The position numbers and the translations under genes are program-made. 64,000 nt of DNA from Rhodanobacter sp. T12-5 (GTDB lineage Bacteria > Pseudomonadota > Gammaproteobacteria > Xanthomonadales > Rhodanobacteraceae). This document shows positions 1-8,524 of the stretch, piece after piece (position 1 is the stretch's first letter; every line of letters begins with the position of its first letter). The notes under the pieces were generated by a model that did not search any database, had not been told where the DNA came from, and saw only the letters and a list, made by a program, of their open reading frames with translations. The stretch lies in NCBI RefSeq assembly GCF_008329435.1, contig NZ_NPKN01000007.1, positions 62,001 to 126,000 of the forward strand. The letters are read 5' to 3'.

Positions 1-352
1 AGCCCGAGCAGGCGGCATTGACGTCGAATGCTGCGCAGCCGTTCGCGCCCAGGCGATGCTGCACCAGACAGGCGGTGGACGGGAAAATGATGTCCGGCGT
101 AGTGGTGCCGAGGATTATCAGGTCGAGTTCGGACGCCTTGACGCCCGCCGCTTCCAGTGCGCGCTGCGCGGCAACGAAAGCCAGGTCGCCGGTGGTCTCG
201 CCGTCAGCGGCAATGTGGCGTTGGCGGATGCCGGTGCGGGTGTGGATCCACTCGTCACTGGTGTCGACGATTTTTTCGAGATCGGCGTTGGTTACCACAC
301 GCTCGGGCAGCGCGCTGCCGGTGGCGATGATGCGGGCGTAGATCTGGGCCAT
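1..352 (-). CDS. fabH: beta-ketoacyl-ACP synthase III, 5' part only
   Basis: Condenses acetyl-CoA with malonyl-ACP to start type II fatty acid synthesis in the cytoplasm. Only the first 117 residues are inside the window; the gene continues past base 1. The visible part shows the family hallmarks: [12 protein letters not shown] near residue 11, [19 protein letters not shown] around residues 31-48, GTTTPD at 82-87, and FDVNAACSG, where Cys115 is the expected catalytic cysteine (codon at 10..8). The ATG start at 352 agrees with the family N-terminus. It lies downstream of rpmF on the same strand with a hairpin in the 136-bp gap. The plsX gene that sits between rpmF and fabH in E. coli is absent here. 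Confidence 0.95.
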   Translation of the reverse strand, partial: MAQIYARIIATGSALPERVVTNADLEKIVDTSDEWIHTRTGIRQRHIAADGETTGDLAFVAAQRALEAAGVKASELDLIILGTTTPDIIFPSTACLVQHRLGANGCAAFDVNAACSG

Positions 353-417
353 TCAACTATCCGTCGGAGAAAACAGTGGATCGAACGCCGAACGTTACGG
401 TCTGGCGTCTCTGAACG

Positions 418-441
418 CAAAACGGCGCGTCGCCGCGCCGT
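418..441 (-). terminator. hairpin with T-run between rpmF and fabH
   Basis: An 8-bp perfect stem (ACGGCGCG/CGCGCCGT, 422-429 and 434-441) with a 4-nt loop is followed on the minus strand by TTTT. It has the form of a small intrinsic terminator or attenuator within the rpmF-fabH transcript. Whether it stops transcription fully or only lowers it before fabH cannot be told from sequence. Confidence 0.5.
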
Positions 442-488
442 CCAGCATGATCATCTGCCGGAAACCCCTGGGGGTTCCGCGGAACCGA

Positions 489-683
489 TCAATCCTCGAC
501 CGACACTGCGCCCTTGGTCTCGATCACCTTCTTGCCGCGATAGTAGCCATCCTTGGTGACGTGATGGCGCAGGTGCACCTCGCCACTGGTCGGATCAGTG
601 GATAACTGCACGGTCTTCAGCGCGTCGTGCGCACGACGCATGCCGCGGGTGGACGGGGTACGGCGGCTCTTGGCAACTGCCAT
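489..683 (-). CDS. rpmF: 50S ribosomal protein L32
   Basis: Structural protein of the large ribosomal subunit, 64 residues, normal length for L32. The N-terminus [20 protein letters not shown] and the central [20 protein letters not shown] are the expected L32 sequence. The zinc-binding cysteines of some L32 variants are absent, as is usual for the proteobacterial form. It lies 82 bp downstream of yceD on the same strand, the conserved yceD-rpmF pairing. Confidence 0.97.
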   Translation of the reverse strand: MAVAKSRRTPSTRGMRRAHDALKTVQLSTDPTSGEVHLRHHVTKDGYYRGKKVIETKGAVSVED

Positions 684-765
684 GGTAGTTCTCCAACTGA
701 AACTTGATGATTGAAACTGGTGATCTGTTTCGACATGACCCGGATCGGATGAGCCGGGTCGGCGG

Positions 766-1284
766 TTACTTCTTCAGTTCGCGCAACACCGCGAACGGAT
801 TTTCGGAGTGCCCCTCGCCGGCATGCATCTGTTCCGGGTCGTGGCCTGTCACTTCATCGGGCAGGCTGCTGTCCGGGTTGACCGGAACCAGCGGCAGCGC
901 CAACAGCAATTCGTCTTCAATCACATCGGCCGGACTCAATCGGCCATCCTCGGCCACCAGCAGCGGTTCGCAATCAGGCGGCAACCCGGCCTCGTCGCGC
1001 TCCAGTTTGATCAGGCCGAGCCGGGTGTCCACGGTGACCGGCAATGCAAACGGTTCCAGCGTGCGCTGACAAACCACCGTCAGAGAAGCTCGCGCACGAA
1101 CGTCGACATAACTGATACCGAGACTGTCGCGCCCGAAATCCAGCTCGAACTGCACGTCGCCGCCGGTGTCTGCCAGCACTTCGCACAGGCGTGACAGGGT
1201 CGCGATGGGAAGCGCTCCCTCGAACGAACGCCGCGCCGAAACCATGCGCCAAGCGTCCACGGACTCTGGCAGTGTCACGGACAT
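766..1284 (-). CDS. yceD: YceD/DUF177 family protein (23S rRNA accumulation)
   Basis: 172 residues, the usual size for the DUF177 family. In E. coli and plants members are linked to 23S rRNA accumulation, and the gene normally sits directly before rpmF, as here. Visible family features are the central [22 protein letters not shown] segment (about residues 62-83) and an acidic region with [15 protein letters not shown] (about 117-131). The ATG at 1284 leaves about 140 bp to the divergent gene at 1429, which should contain both promoters. Exact biochemical function is unknown for the family. Confidence 0.88.
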   Translation of the reverse strand: MSVTLPESVDAWRMVSARRSFEGALPIATLSRLCEVLADTGGDVQFELDFGRDSLGISYVDVRARASLTVVCQRTLEPFALPVTVDTRLGLIKLERDEAGLPPDCEPLLVAEDGRLSPADVIEDELLLALPLVPVNPDSSLPDEVTGHDPEQMHAGEGHSENPFAVLRELKK

Positions 1285-1428
1285 AATCGCGGAATGTTAG
1301 GTTCGAAACCGCCTCAAGTCAACCGGGACAGCGTCTGAATGGCCCAATCCCTGGCCGACCCCGCGTATTTTGCCTGATCCGGCCCCGATGCGGCAGACTG
1401 ATTCCCTTCGCCGCCTGAGCCGCTGCCC

Positions 1429-1884
1429 TTGAACTTCTATCTGACGCTCGGTACAGCCGTACTGCTGGCGCTGCTGGTTGCCATCGTGATCACGGCGCTG
1501 CTGCTGCGCCGACGCCAGTTCCGGCGCGGCAACAGCCTCAACACCCTGCTTGATCTGGCCGACCGGCTGGAGGCCGATCTCAAGACGTGTCGATCCGGCC
1601 TGCAACAGGCGCACGCCGTGATGTCGCTCAACCCCGACCTGCCCGCCGCCAGCGAGCAGGATGCGCAGCACGCGATCGATGCCGGCTTGCGCGCGTTATT
1701 GCAGCAACGGCTGTGGATCCGCGATCGTTCGCCCCGTGCCAGCCAGCACGAACTGGATGAAGCGGCCACTTCGATGCGCAGCACGCGCGATCGCCTGAAG
1801 CCCCTGTTGCAGGCCCTCACCCAGGCCCAGAGCGATCTCAACAGCGCCATGCGCGAACACATCCGCCGCGAGTCGGATACATGA
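1429..1884 (+). CDS. small membrane-anchored protein of unknown function
   Basis: 151 residues from a TTG start, with no good Shine-Dalgarno sequence, so the start is tentative. Residues about 3-26 form one hydrophobic segment (LTLGTAVLLALLVAIVITAL) followed by an Arg-rich stop-transfer (LLRRRQFRRG), so the rest is predicted cytoplasmic. That part is helical and charged, with heptad-like spacing near DRLEADLKTCRSGLQQ and the C-terminal third. I do not recognise a domain. The stop overlaps the maf start as ATGA, implying translational coupling with maf. Confidence 0.7.
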   Translation: MNFYLTLGTAVLLALLVAIVITALLLRRRQFRRGNSLNTLLDLADRLEADLKTCRSGLQQAHAVMSLNPDLPAASEQDAQHAIDAGLRALLQQRLWIRDRSPRASQHELDEAATSMRSTRDRLKPLLQALTQAQSDLNSAMREHIRRESDT

Positions 1885-2480
1885 GTCCGAACGACCTGAC
1901 GCCGCCCCGACTCGTGCTGGGCTCGACTTCGCGCTACCGCGCCGAACTTCTGCGCCGACTGGCGGCGGACTTCGAGCAATCCGCCCCGGGCACCGACGAG
2001 ACGCCGCTGCCCGGTGAACTTCCGGCCCCACGCGCCCTGCGCCTGGCCATCGCCAAGGCGGATGCCGCGTCGAACGGCTGGTTCAACGCGCTGGTGATCG
2101 GCTCCGACCAGGTGGCCGAGCTGGATGGACGGATCCTCGACAAGCCCGGCACGACCGAATGCGCCCGTGCCCAGCTCGCCGCCAGCTCCGGCCGCGACGT
2201 GAGTTTCCACACGGCGTTGTGCCTGCTTGATACCCGCGATGGCCGCCGGCATACCCATGTCGATCACACCCGTGTGCGTTTTCGCGAATTGACGGCAACG
2301 GAAATCGCCCGTTATGTCGAACGCGAACAGCCGCTCGACTGCGCAGGCAGCTTCAAATGCGAAGGCCTCGGCATCAGCCTGTTCGAGTCGATCGACAATC
2401 GCGACCCGAGCGCGCTGATCGGGCTTCCTCTGATCGCACTGGCGAGCATGCTGCGCGCGGCCGGCGTCGCACTGCCGTAG
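1881..2480 (+). CDS. maf: Maf/YceF-family nucleotide pyrophosphatase
   Basis: Cytoplasmic house-cleaning enzyme of the Maf family, hydrolysing non-canonical or methylated nucleoside triphosphates; the YceF subgroup acts on m7GTP. 199 residues, the family norm. The motifs are in order: LGSTSRYRAELLRRL near residues 12-26, the DETPLPGE segment near 39, VIGSDQVAELDGRILDKPGT around 72-91, and CAGSFKCEGLGISLFESIDN near 154-173. The subgroup assignment (YceF against YhdE) follows from the SFKCEGLG wording and the yceD-rpmF neighbourhood and is less certain than the family. The start overlaps the upstream gene by 4 bp. Confidence 0.92.
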   Translation: MSPNDLTPPRLVLGSTSRYRAELLRRLAADFEQSAPGTDETPLPGELPAPRALRLAIAKADAASNGWFNALVIGSDQVAELDGRILDKPGTTECARAQLAASSGRDVSFHTALCLLDTRDGRRHTHVDHTRVRFRELTATEIARYVEREQPLDCAGSFKCEGLGISLFESIDNRDPSALIGLPLIALASMLRAAGVALP

Positions 2481-2556
2481 GGTGCGCAGCGCCAGTTACA
2501 CTGGTTGGAAGCGCGCAGCATGATGCGCGATCTGCCACCGAGGAAACCGCGCTGAC

Positions 2557-3489
2557 ATGACCGAGTCCAACGATGAATCCCTGCGGCAGCGTCTGGATGC
2601 CGCGATGGCGCAGGTCAATCGCGTACTCCTGGGCAAGCCGCGACAGGTGAAGTTGGCGTTCACCTGCCTGATCGCCGGTGGTCACCTGCTGCTGGAGGAC
2701 GTGCCCGGCGTGGGCAAGACCACCCTGGCGCACGCCTTGGCCGCCACCTTCGCACTGGAATTCCAGCGCGTGCAATTCACCAGCGACCTGCTGCCGTCGG
2801 ACATCATCGGGGTCAGCGTATACGAGCGCGAAACCGGCCAGTTCCGTTTCCATCCCGGGCCAATCTTTACCGGCCTGCTGCTGGCCGACGAGATCAACCG
2901 CGCCAGCCCGAAAACGCAAAGCGCGTTGCTCGAAGCGATGGCCGAGGATCAGGTCACCGTGGACGGCCAGACCCATGCCCTGGCGCAACCGTTCTTCGTG
3001 GTCGCCACACAGAACCCGCTGGACCTCAACGGCACCTTCCCGCTGCCCGACTCGCAACTCGACCGCTTCATGTTGCGACTGTCGCTGGACTATCCGGACG
3101 CGACCGCCGAACGCGCCCTGCTTACCGGCTCGGACCGGCGCGACCTGCTGGCCAGGCTGACCCCGCAACTCGATGTCACCGCCCTGCTCGCGCTGCATCA
3201 GCAGGCACAGTCGATCACCGCCAGTACCGCGTTGCTCGATTACCTGCAGGCGCTGCTGTCGGCCAGCCGTCGGCACAACGAGATCCGCGTGGGCCTGTCG
3301 CCGCGTGCCGGCCTTGCGCTCCTCGGAGCGGCACGAAGCTGGGCGATGCTCAGCGGCCGCACGCATGTATTGCCGGAAGACATCCAGGCGCTGTTCGTGC
3401 CATTGGCGGCGCACCGCCTGCTGCCGGCGCGGGGCGCCAATGGGGATGCGCTGGCGCGCCAGTTGCTGGCCGAGGTCGCGGTGGATTGA
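2557..3489 (+). CDS. MoxR-family AAA+ ATPase
   Basis: 310 residues with Walker A in DVPGVGKTTLAHA (about residues 48-60), FTSDLLPSDIIG, and Walker B in LLADEINRASPKTQSALLEAM (starting near 108), all classic MoxR signatures. Such ATPases act as chaperone or assembly factors for partner proteins, often with DUF58 and VWA proteins. Its stop overlaps the DUF58 gene start (TGATG), and that gene overlaps a transglutaminase gene, giving the widespread moxR-DUF58-tgpA arrangement. The substrate in this organism is unknown. Confidence 0.95.
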   Translation: MTESNDESLRQRLDAAMAQVNRVLLGKPRQVKLAFTCLIAGGHLLLEDVPGVGKTTLAHALAATFALEFQRVQFTSDLLPSDIIGVSVYERETGQFRFHPGPIFTGLLLADEINRASPKTQSALLEAMAEDQVTVDGQTHALAQPFFVVATQNPLDLNGTFPLPDSQLDRFMLRLSLDYPDATAERALLTGSDRRDLLARLTPQLDVTALLALHQQAQSITASTALLDYLQALLSASRRHNEIRVGLSPRAGLALLGAARSWAMLSGRTHVLPEDIQALFVPLAAHRLLPARGANGDALARQLLAEVAVD

Positions 3490-4439
3490 TGCGAGAAACG
3501 CTGCAGTCGTTGCAACGATGGGCCGAGCGCCGGCTGCCTGCGCTGACTCGCTATCGTCGCCCCGAGAAGCTGCCGATCGAACTGCATCGGCGGCGCATCT
3601 ATATCGTGCCGACCGCTTTCGGCCTCGGCTTTTCGGTGCTGCTTCTGGTGATGCTGATCGGCGCACTGAATTACGCCAACAACGCCGCGCTGCTGCTTAC
3701 GTGCCTGCTCGGTGCGGCCAGCTCGGCCAGCATGCTGATCGCATTTCGCAGCCTCGACGGCCTGCGCCTGAGCCACATCCACGGCGGCCATGCCGTCGCC
3801 GGCCAACCCCTCGAGTTGACCTTGACGTTCGATTCCCGACGTCCGCGCAGTGCCATTCGCCTCGACCTCGGCGAGTGCCGCGTTGCGTTCGCGCCCGGCC
3901 CCGCCACCACTCAGGTAAAGCTGTCGTTGCCCACTGAAAAGCGCGGCTGGCAACCACTGCCACGCATGCGCTTGTGGAGCACATGGCCGCTCGGACTGTT
4001 TCGCGCCTGGAGCTGGCTGCATCCGGATCAGGCGGTACTGGTATGGCCGCGCGCGGAAGCTGCCGGGCCCCCACCCAAGGCGCCGGGCGACGACGCCCGC
4101 CACATGCAGTTACATCGTGGCGATGAACTCGCTGCGCTGCGCGATTACCATGCCGGCGATCCGCAACGGCATATCGCCTGGAAAGCCAGCGCGCGGCACG
4201 AAAACCTGCTGGTGAAGGATTTCGAGCAGCCGCAGAATCGCCCGCAATGGCAACTGGACTGGCGTCAGCTGGGCGGGATCGACAGCGAGGCGCGTATCGC
4301 CCGGCTGGCGCGCTGGTTGAACGAGGCACAGGCTTTGCGCTGCAACTACAGCCTGTGGTTGCCCGGCAACCACATCGCCAGCGGCAGCGGACCGCTTCAC
4401 CATGCGCGCTGCATGAACGCGCTGGCGTGCCTGCCATGA
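3489..4439 (+). CDS. DUF58 domain membrane protein
   Basis: 316 residues from the ATG at 3489, preferred to an in-frame TTG one codon earlier because it forms the TGATG coupling with moxR. Two transmembrane helices lie near residues 38-82 (IYIVPTAFGLGFSVLLLVML and the following NNAALLLTCLLGAASSASML). The soluble part carries the DUF58 core with GDELAALRDYHAGDPQRHIAW (about residues 211-231) and the ENLLVKDFEQP stretch after it. Members are usually partners of MoxR ATPases and are thought to act at the envelope. The 3' end overlaps the transglutaminase gene by 4 bp. Confidence 0.92.
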   Translation: MRETLQSLQRWAERRLPALTRYRRPEKLPIELHRRRIYIVPTAFGLGFSVLLLVMLIGALNYANNAALLLTCLLGAASSASMLIAFRSLDGLRLSHIHGGHAVAGQPLELTLTFDSRRPRSAIRLDLGECRVAFAPGPATTQVKLSLPTEKRGWQPLPRMRLWSTWPLGLFRAWSWLHPDQAVLVWPRAEAAGPPPKAPGDDARHMQLHRGDELAALRDYHAGDPQRHIAWKASARHENLLVKDFEQPQNRPQWQLDWRQLGGIDSEARIARLARWLNEAQALRCNYSLWLPGNHIASGSGPLHHARCMNALACLP

Positions 4440-6415
4440 GCGGCCTGCCACGCGGCCGATCCACCGAGCCGCCGATCGACTCCCGCGCATTCGACCTGCT
4501 GTGCCTGACCATGGCGCTGGTGCTGGGGCTGCATGCCATGCATCTGCCATGGTGGCTGGATCTCATGCTGGCACTCGTCCTTGGCTGGCGCTGGTGGCAG
4601 CGACGCCGACAGTCCGGCCACGTGCCGCGCTGGATCAAGCTGCCGATGCTGGTCCTGCTGACGCTGGCGGTGATAGTCAACTACGGCAACATCGTCGGCC
4701 GCGAGCCGGGTGCTGCACTGGTCGTCGGGTTGCTCGTCCTGAAATTGCTGGAAACCGAGAGCATCCGCGATGTCCGCGTCGGCGTCAGCTTCGCCTGTTT
4801 CGCATTGATGACCGCGTTGCTGTTCGATCAGGGATTGGTCGCCACAGCCGTGGTCGTGCTCGGCCTGCTGCCGGCACTGGCGACCCTGCGCGCGCTGGAA
4901 CCGGCGCAAGCCCCAGGCAGCCTGCAACGCTCGCTGTTGCCTGGCCTGACCTTGCTGGCGGCAGCGTTGCCGCTGGCCCTGCTGGCGTTCCTGCTGGTAC
5001 CGCGACTGAGTTCGCCGCTGTGGGGTGCGCCGTCGCGGGACCAGGCCACCACCGGCCTGAGCGACAGCATGACACCGGGCAACCTGACCGACCTGCTCAC
5101 CAACGACAACCCCTCGATGCGGGTGAGCTTCGACGGCGCACCGCCGCCGCCTGACCTGCGCTATTTCCGTGCCTACGTGATGTGGACATACGACGGCCGC
5201 GGCTGGCACTACACGCCCACCCCGCCCACGACGGCGACGACGCCGGCACCGATCGACGTCGACCGCGCCATCGACTACCAGATCAGTCTGCAGCCCACAC
5301 ATCAGCGGGTGTTGCCGACACTGGATGTGCCGCTGGCGGCTCCCGCCCAGGCAAGGCTGCAGGCCGATCGTGAAGTATTCGCCGACAAACCGGTCAACGA
5401 TCCGCTGAGCTATCGGCTGCGTTCGGCATTGCGCTATCGGCTGCAACCCACGCTGGACGATCGCTCGCGGCGCCTGGGTCTGCGCCTGCCCTCAGGCTTC
5501 AACCCCCGCACCCATGCGCTGGCAAGCCAATGGCGCCAACAGTACGGCGACGACGATGCCGCGATCGTGCGGGCGGCACTGGCGCTGTTCCACGACGGCG
5601 GCTTCAGTTACACGCTGGCCCCGGCCCCGCTGGGACGCGACGCGGTGGACGATTTCCTGTTCGGCACCCGCGAAGGTTTCTGCGAGCACTATTCGTCGGC
5701 CTTCACCGTGCTGATGCGTGCCGCCGGCATTCCGGCGCGGGTCGTTACCGGTTACCAGGGAGGCTACTGGAACGAGCTTGGCGGGTATCTGCTGGTGCGC
5801 TACTCCGATGCGCATGCATGGAGCGAGGTGTGGCTGGCCGGACGGGGCTGGGTCCGGGTCGATCCCACCGCTGCGGTACGCCCGGAGCGCGTCTCGCTGG
5901 GAGCCGCCGCGGCGGCTGGCGATCAGTTGGCCTGGTACCGGAACGACTGGCTGCAGGGTTTGCGCAATCGCTGGGACATTGTCAACCGTTGGTGGGACAA
6001 GGGCGTTATCGGTTTTGATGCCCTGCGCCAGCGCGGTTTGTTGACACCGTTCGGTGTCCGCAATACCGACACGGGAATGCTGGCAATACTGCTGGCTCTG
6101 GGCAGCTTGCTGTTTATCGCGGTCGGGCTGGCATGGGCGTTGTCGAAACGGCATTTGCGTGATCCCTTGCGGGCATCCCTGCGCGAACTGGAACAAAAGC
6201 TCGCCCGAAAGGGTGTCGCACGGACGGTCGGCGAAGGTCCGCGGCATTATCTGCAGCGTGCTGCCCGTGCATTGCCCATGCAACGCGACGAACTCGTCGC
6301 GCTGATGAGGAGTTACCTGGAGCTGCGTTATGCTCATGACGAACCGCCGCCTGAATCCTTGCGCACGTTTCAGCGCGCCGTGCGGAATTTTCGCCCTGTC
6401 GCCGTGGTCAAATAA
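4436..6415 (+). CDS. TgpA-like membrane transglutaminase (DUF3488 / transglutaminase / DUF4129)
   Basis: 659 residues from the ATG at 4436, which overlaps the previous stop; a longer open frame upstream runs inside the DUF58 gene and is not used. The first 185 residues or so hold several membrane helices (DUF3488), then comes an extracytoplasmic transglutaminase-like domain with the triad Cys416 (EGFCEHY), His460 (DAHAWSEVW) and Asp476 (RVDPTAAV). One further membrane helix lies near residue 550 and a DUF4129-like tail is C-terminal. Pseudomonas TgpA is an essential protein of this architecture, but its substrate is unknown. The triad is intact, so activity is plausible. Confidence 0.93.
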   Translation: MSGLPRGRSTEPPIDSRAFDLLCLTMALVLGLHAMHLPWWLDLMLALVLGWRWWQRRRQSGHVPRWIKLPMLVLLTLAVIVNYGNIVGREPGAALVVGLLVLKLLETESIRDVRVGVSFACFALMTALLFDQGLVATAVVVLGLLPALATLRALEPAQAPGSLQRSLLPGLTLLAAALPLALLAFLLVPRLSSPLWGAPSRDQATTGLSDSMTPGNLTDLLTNDNPSMRVSFDGAPPPPDLRYFRAYVMWTYDGRGWHYTPTPPTTATTPAPIDVDRAIDYQISLQPTHQRVLPTLDVPLAAPAQARLQADREVFADKPVNDPLSYRLRSALRYRLQPTLDDRSRRLGLRLPSGFNPRTHALASQWRQQYGDDDAAIVRAALALFHDGGFSYTLAPAPLGRDAVDDFLFGTREGFCEHYSSAFTVLMRAAGIPARVVTGYQGGYWNELGGYLLVRYSDAHAWSEVWLAGRGWVRVDPTAAVRPERVSLGAAAAAGDQLAWYRNDWLQGLRNRWDIVNRWWDKGVIGFDALRQRGLLTPFGVRNTDTGMLAILLALGSLLFIAVGLAWALSKRHLRDPLRASLRELEQKLARKGVARTVGEGPRHYLQRAARALPMQRDELVALMRSYLELRYAHDEPPPESLRTFQRAVRNFRPVAVVK

Positions 6416-6461
6416 GAGCCGAAGCGGAGGCGCATGCCTTCGCCATGATGGAGAAAGCCCC

Positions 6462-7058
6462 ATGTCCCCGTACCGTCCAATCGCCGTCATCGCCGCATTC
6501 GCCCTGCTGGGCGGATGCGCGACGATACCCAAGCCGCTCGAAGGCGCCTACGCGAATGTATCCACCGCCAGTGCCCAGCAGGGTGGTGCCGGTGGAACCC
6601 GTGTGCGCTGGGGAGGTGAAATCATCAAGACCGAGCCGGGCCCGCAGCAGACCTGTTTCTACCTGCTGTCTCGCCCACTGGACAGCCAGGCACGCCCGGA
6701 GTCCGGCAACGCCGGGGAAAGCCAGGGGCGATTCGTCGCTTGCCGCGACGGCTTCTATGACCCGGAAGTATTCACGCGCGGACGCGAAGTGACCGTCACC
6801 GGCACCTTGCATGGCGCGGTATCGCAAAAGGTGGGCGACTATGATTACGCCTATCCGCGAGTGGAAGCCGACGTGGTTTACCTGTGGCCGAAACGCCCCG
6901 CCGTAGTTCGTTACCCGGCCGGTTTCTACGACCCGTTCTGGGGCCCCGGTTTCGGCCCGGGTTACTACGGGCCGTGGGGGCCGTGGGGCGACCCGTATTG
7001 GAACCGACCGCGGGTGATCGTGGTGCGGCCGGCACCACCGCCGCCGCCGCACAAGTAA
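6462..7058 (+). CDS. Slp-family outer-membrane lipoprotein
   Basis: 198 residues. A lipoprotein signal peptide ends in the lipobox LLGGC, with Cys19 as the lipidated residue, so the protein should be anchored in the outer membrane. The following IPKPLEGAY, GTRVRWGGEIIKTEP and VTVTGTLHGAVSQKVGDYDY segments match the Slp (starvation lipoprotein) family. The last 45 residues are unusually rich in Gly, Pro, Tyr and Trp (for example GFGPGYYGPWGPWGDPYW) and end in a proline run. The ATG at 6462 is chosen because it directly starts the signal peptide; the longer open frame begins inside the transglutaminase gene. Role is unknown. Confidence 0.85.
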   Translation: MSPYRPIAVIAAFALLGGCATIPKPLEGAYANVSTASAQQGGAGGTRVRWGGEIIKTEPGPQQTCFYLLSRPLDSQARPESGNAGESQGRFVACRDGFYDPEVFTRGREVTVTGTLHGAVSQKVGDYDYAYPRVEADVVYLWPKRPAVVRYPAGFYDPFWGPGFGPGYYGPWGPWGDPYWNRPRVIVVRPAPPPPPHK

Positions 7059-7067
7059 CAAGTAATC

Positions 7068-7108
7068 AGATGCGAAGACGCCGGCCTCGAGCCGGCGTCT
7101 TCGCATCT
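7068..7108. terminator. perfect bidirectional hairpin between convergent genes
   Basis: An 18-bp perfect inverted repeat (7068-7085 and 7091-7108) with a 5-nt loop (CTCGA) lies between the convergent slp-like gene and hinT. There is no long T-run on either side. Its position and strength suggest that it ends both transcripts. Confidence 0.75.
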
Positions 7109-7125
7109 GCCTGGCGAGCCCTGCG

Positions 7126-7470
7126 TCAGCCCGGTGGCCAGTGCATGCGACGTCCGGCCAGCAGGTGCACATGCAGGTGGAACACGGTCTGCCCGCCATC
7201 CTCGTTGCAATTTATCACTGCGCGATAGCCGTTCTCGGCAAAGCCTTCCTGCCTGGCATAGGCCGCCGTGGCGAGCAGCAGCTTGCCAAGCAGTTCGGCA
7301 TCCCCTGCGGTCGCGTCGTCGAGCGTGGCCAGCGGCTGCTTCGGAATGAACAACACATGCACCGGTGCCTGCGGATTCAGGTCGCGAAACCCCAGCACGT
7401 CATCGTTCTCGTAAACGATGTCGGCCGGGATTTCACGGCGGATGATCTTGCTGAAAATCGTGTCGCTCAT
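7126..7470 (-). CDS. hinT: HIT-family purine nucleoside phosphoramidase
   Basis: 114 residues, normal for HinT. The N-terminus SDTIFSKIIRREIPADIVYE and the histidine-triad motif HLHVHLLAGRRM (about residues 98-109) identify the family; the last histidine of HxHxH is the nucleophile. It hydrolyses adenosine phosphoramidates and lysyl- or aminoacyl-AMP in the cytoplasm. It lies 17 bp downstream of recR on the same strand, so the two are probably cotranscribed. Confidence 0.95.
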   Translation of the reverse strand: MSDTIFSKIIRREIPADIVYENDDVLGFRDLNPQAPVHVLFIPKQPLATLDDATAGDAELLGKLLLATAAYARQEGFAENGYRAVINCNEDGGQTVFHLHVHLLAGRRMHWPPG

Positions 7471-7487
7471 GGATGTCTCCTCGCCCG

Positions 7488-8090
7488 TCAGTCGAGCAGT
7501 TGCCGCCCGCCGAAAGCGTGCGCCAGCGTGCTGCGATCCACATATTCAAGTTCGCCACCCAGTGGCACGCCATGCGCCAGCCGGGTCGGTCGCACGCCGC
7601 CGGCACGAGCCAATTGCGCCAGGTAGTGCGCGGTCGCCTCGCCTTCCACGGTGGGGTTGGTGGCAATGATCAACTCTTCGACCTCGCCCTCACCCAGGCG
7701 CTGTGCCAGTTGCGCCAACCCGAGCTCTTCCGGCCCCAGTCCATCCAGCGGCGACAGCCGGCCCATCAGCACGAAGTACTGCCCGCGATAGCCGGTGGCC
7801 TGCTCGATCGCCGCCAGGTCGGTCGGCGATTCCACCACGCACAGCACCTGACGGTCGCGACTGGAACTGGCGCACAGCGAACACAGCGGGTCCTCGCTGA
7901 AATTGCGACAACGCTCGCAATGGCCGATCCGCTGCATCGCCTGCTCCATCACGGCAGCCAGCTTCAGGCCACGCTCGCGCTCCCGCTCCAGCAGATGGAA
8001 GGCCATCCGTTGCGCACTCTTGCCGCCCACGCCGGGCAGGCAGCGCAGGGCTTCGATCAGTTCGGCGAGGAGTGGGGAGCCGGATGACAT
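7488..8090 (-). CDS. recR: recombination protein RecR
   Basis: 200 residues, the family length. It works with RecF and RecO to load RecA on gapped DNA. Visible are the helix-hairpin-helix [20 protein letters not shown] (about residues 15-34), a C4-type zinc finger with CERC and CSLC around residues 58-73, and a TOPRIM domain with [12 protein letters not shown] and [15 protein letters not shown]. It follows dnaX and ybaB on the same strand, the conserved dnaX-ybaB-recR order. A palindromic repeat lies in the 110-bp gap from ybaB. Confidence 0.97.
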   Translation of the reverse strand: MSSGSPLLAELIEALRCLPGVGGKSAQRMAFHLLERERERGLKLAAVMEQAMQRIGHCERCRNFSEDPLCSLCASSSRDRQVLCVVESPTDLAAIEQATGYRGQYFVLMGRLSPLDGLGPEELGLAQLAQRLGEGEVEELIIATNPTVEGEATAHYLAQLARAGGVRPTRLAHGVPLGGELEYVDRSTLAHAFGGRQLLD

Positions 8091-8112
8091 GGATGATCCG
8101 AGAAGTGAGTGA

Positions 8113-8184
8113 AGAGGAGTGAGAAGCGAGAGAAAAAGCGAAGAGCGGCAGGCTGATGCGCGCGCTCTCGCTTCTCACTCCTCT
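8113..8184. repeat. palindromic intergenic repeat, copy 1
   Basis: A perfect 20-bp inverted repeat (arms 8113-8132 and 8165-8184) separated by 32 nt lies between ybaB and recR. The arm core GAGTGAGAAGCGAGAG recurs with one base changed at 13.4 kb. Flanking GTGAGTGAAG-like sequence suggests further decayed units. It could form a long transcript hairpin inside the dnaX-ybaB-recR operon. Confidence 0.8.
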
Positions 8185-8200
8185 CCAATCACTCCTGCTT

Positions 8201-8524
8201 TCAGAACGGCATCTTGAAGCCGGCCGGGAGATTCATCCCGGCGGTAACGCCGCCGAGCTTGTTCTTGCTGACTTCGGCGACCTTGTTCACCGCGTCGTTG
8301 ATCGCGGCGGCAACCAGATCCTCGGCCATCTCCGGGTCATCGGCAAAGGTCTGCCGGTCGATCTGCACGCGGCGCACTTCGTGCGCACCGGTCATCACCA
8401 CGCTGACCAGGCCGCCACCGGCGTTGCCGGTGACTTCGAGCTTGGCGATTTCCTCCTGCGCGCGCTTCATGTCTTCCTGCATGCGCTGCGCCTGCTGCAT
8501 CAGCTGGCCGATCTGTCCTCTCAT
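8201..8524 (-). CDS. ybaB: YbaB/EbfC nucleoid-associated protein
   Basis: 107 residues from the ATG at 8524, which overlaps the dnaX stop (TGATG); a GTG one codon upstream is possible. The N-terminus RGQIGQLMQQAQRMQEDMKR and the C-terminal NKLGGVTAGMNLPAGFKMPF are typical of the small dimeric DNA-binding YbaB family. These proteins coat or bend DNA and almost always lie between dnaX and recR, as here. Confidence 0.96.
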   Translation of the reverse strand: MRGQIGQLMQQAQRMQEDMKRAQEEIAKLEVTGNAGGGLVSVVMTGAHEVRRVQIDRQTFADDPEMAEDLVAAAINDAVNKVAEVSKNKLGGVTAGMNLPAGFKMPF

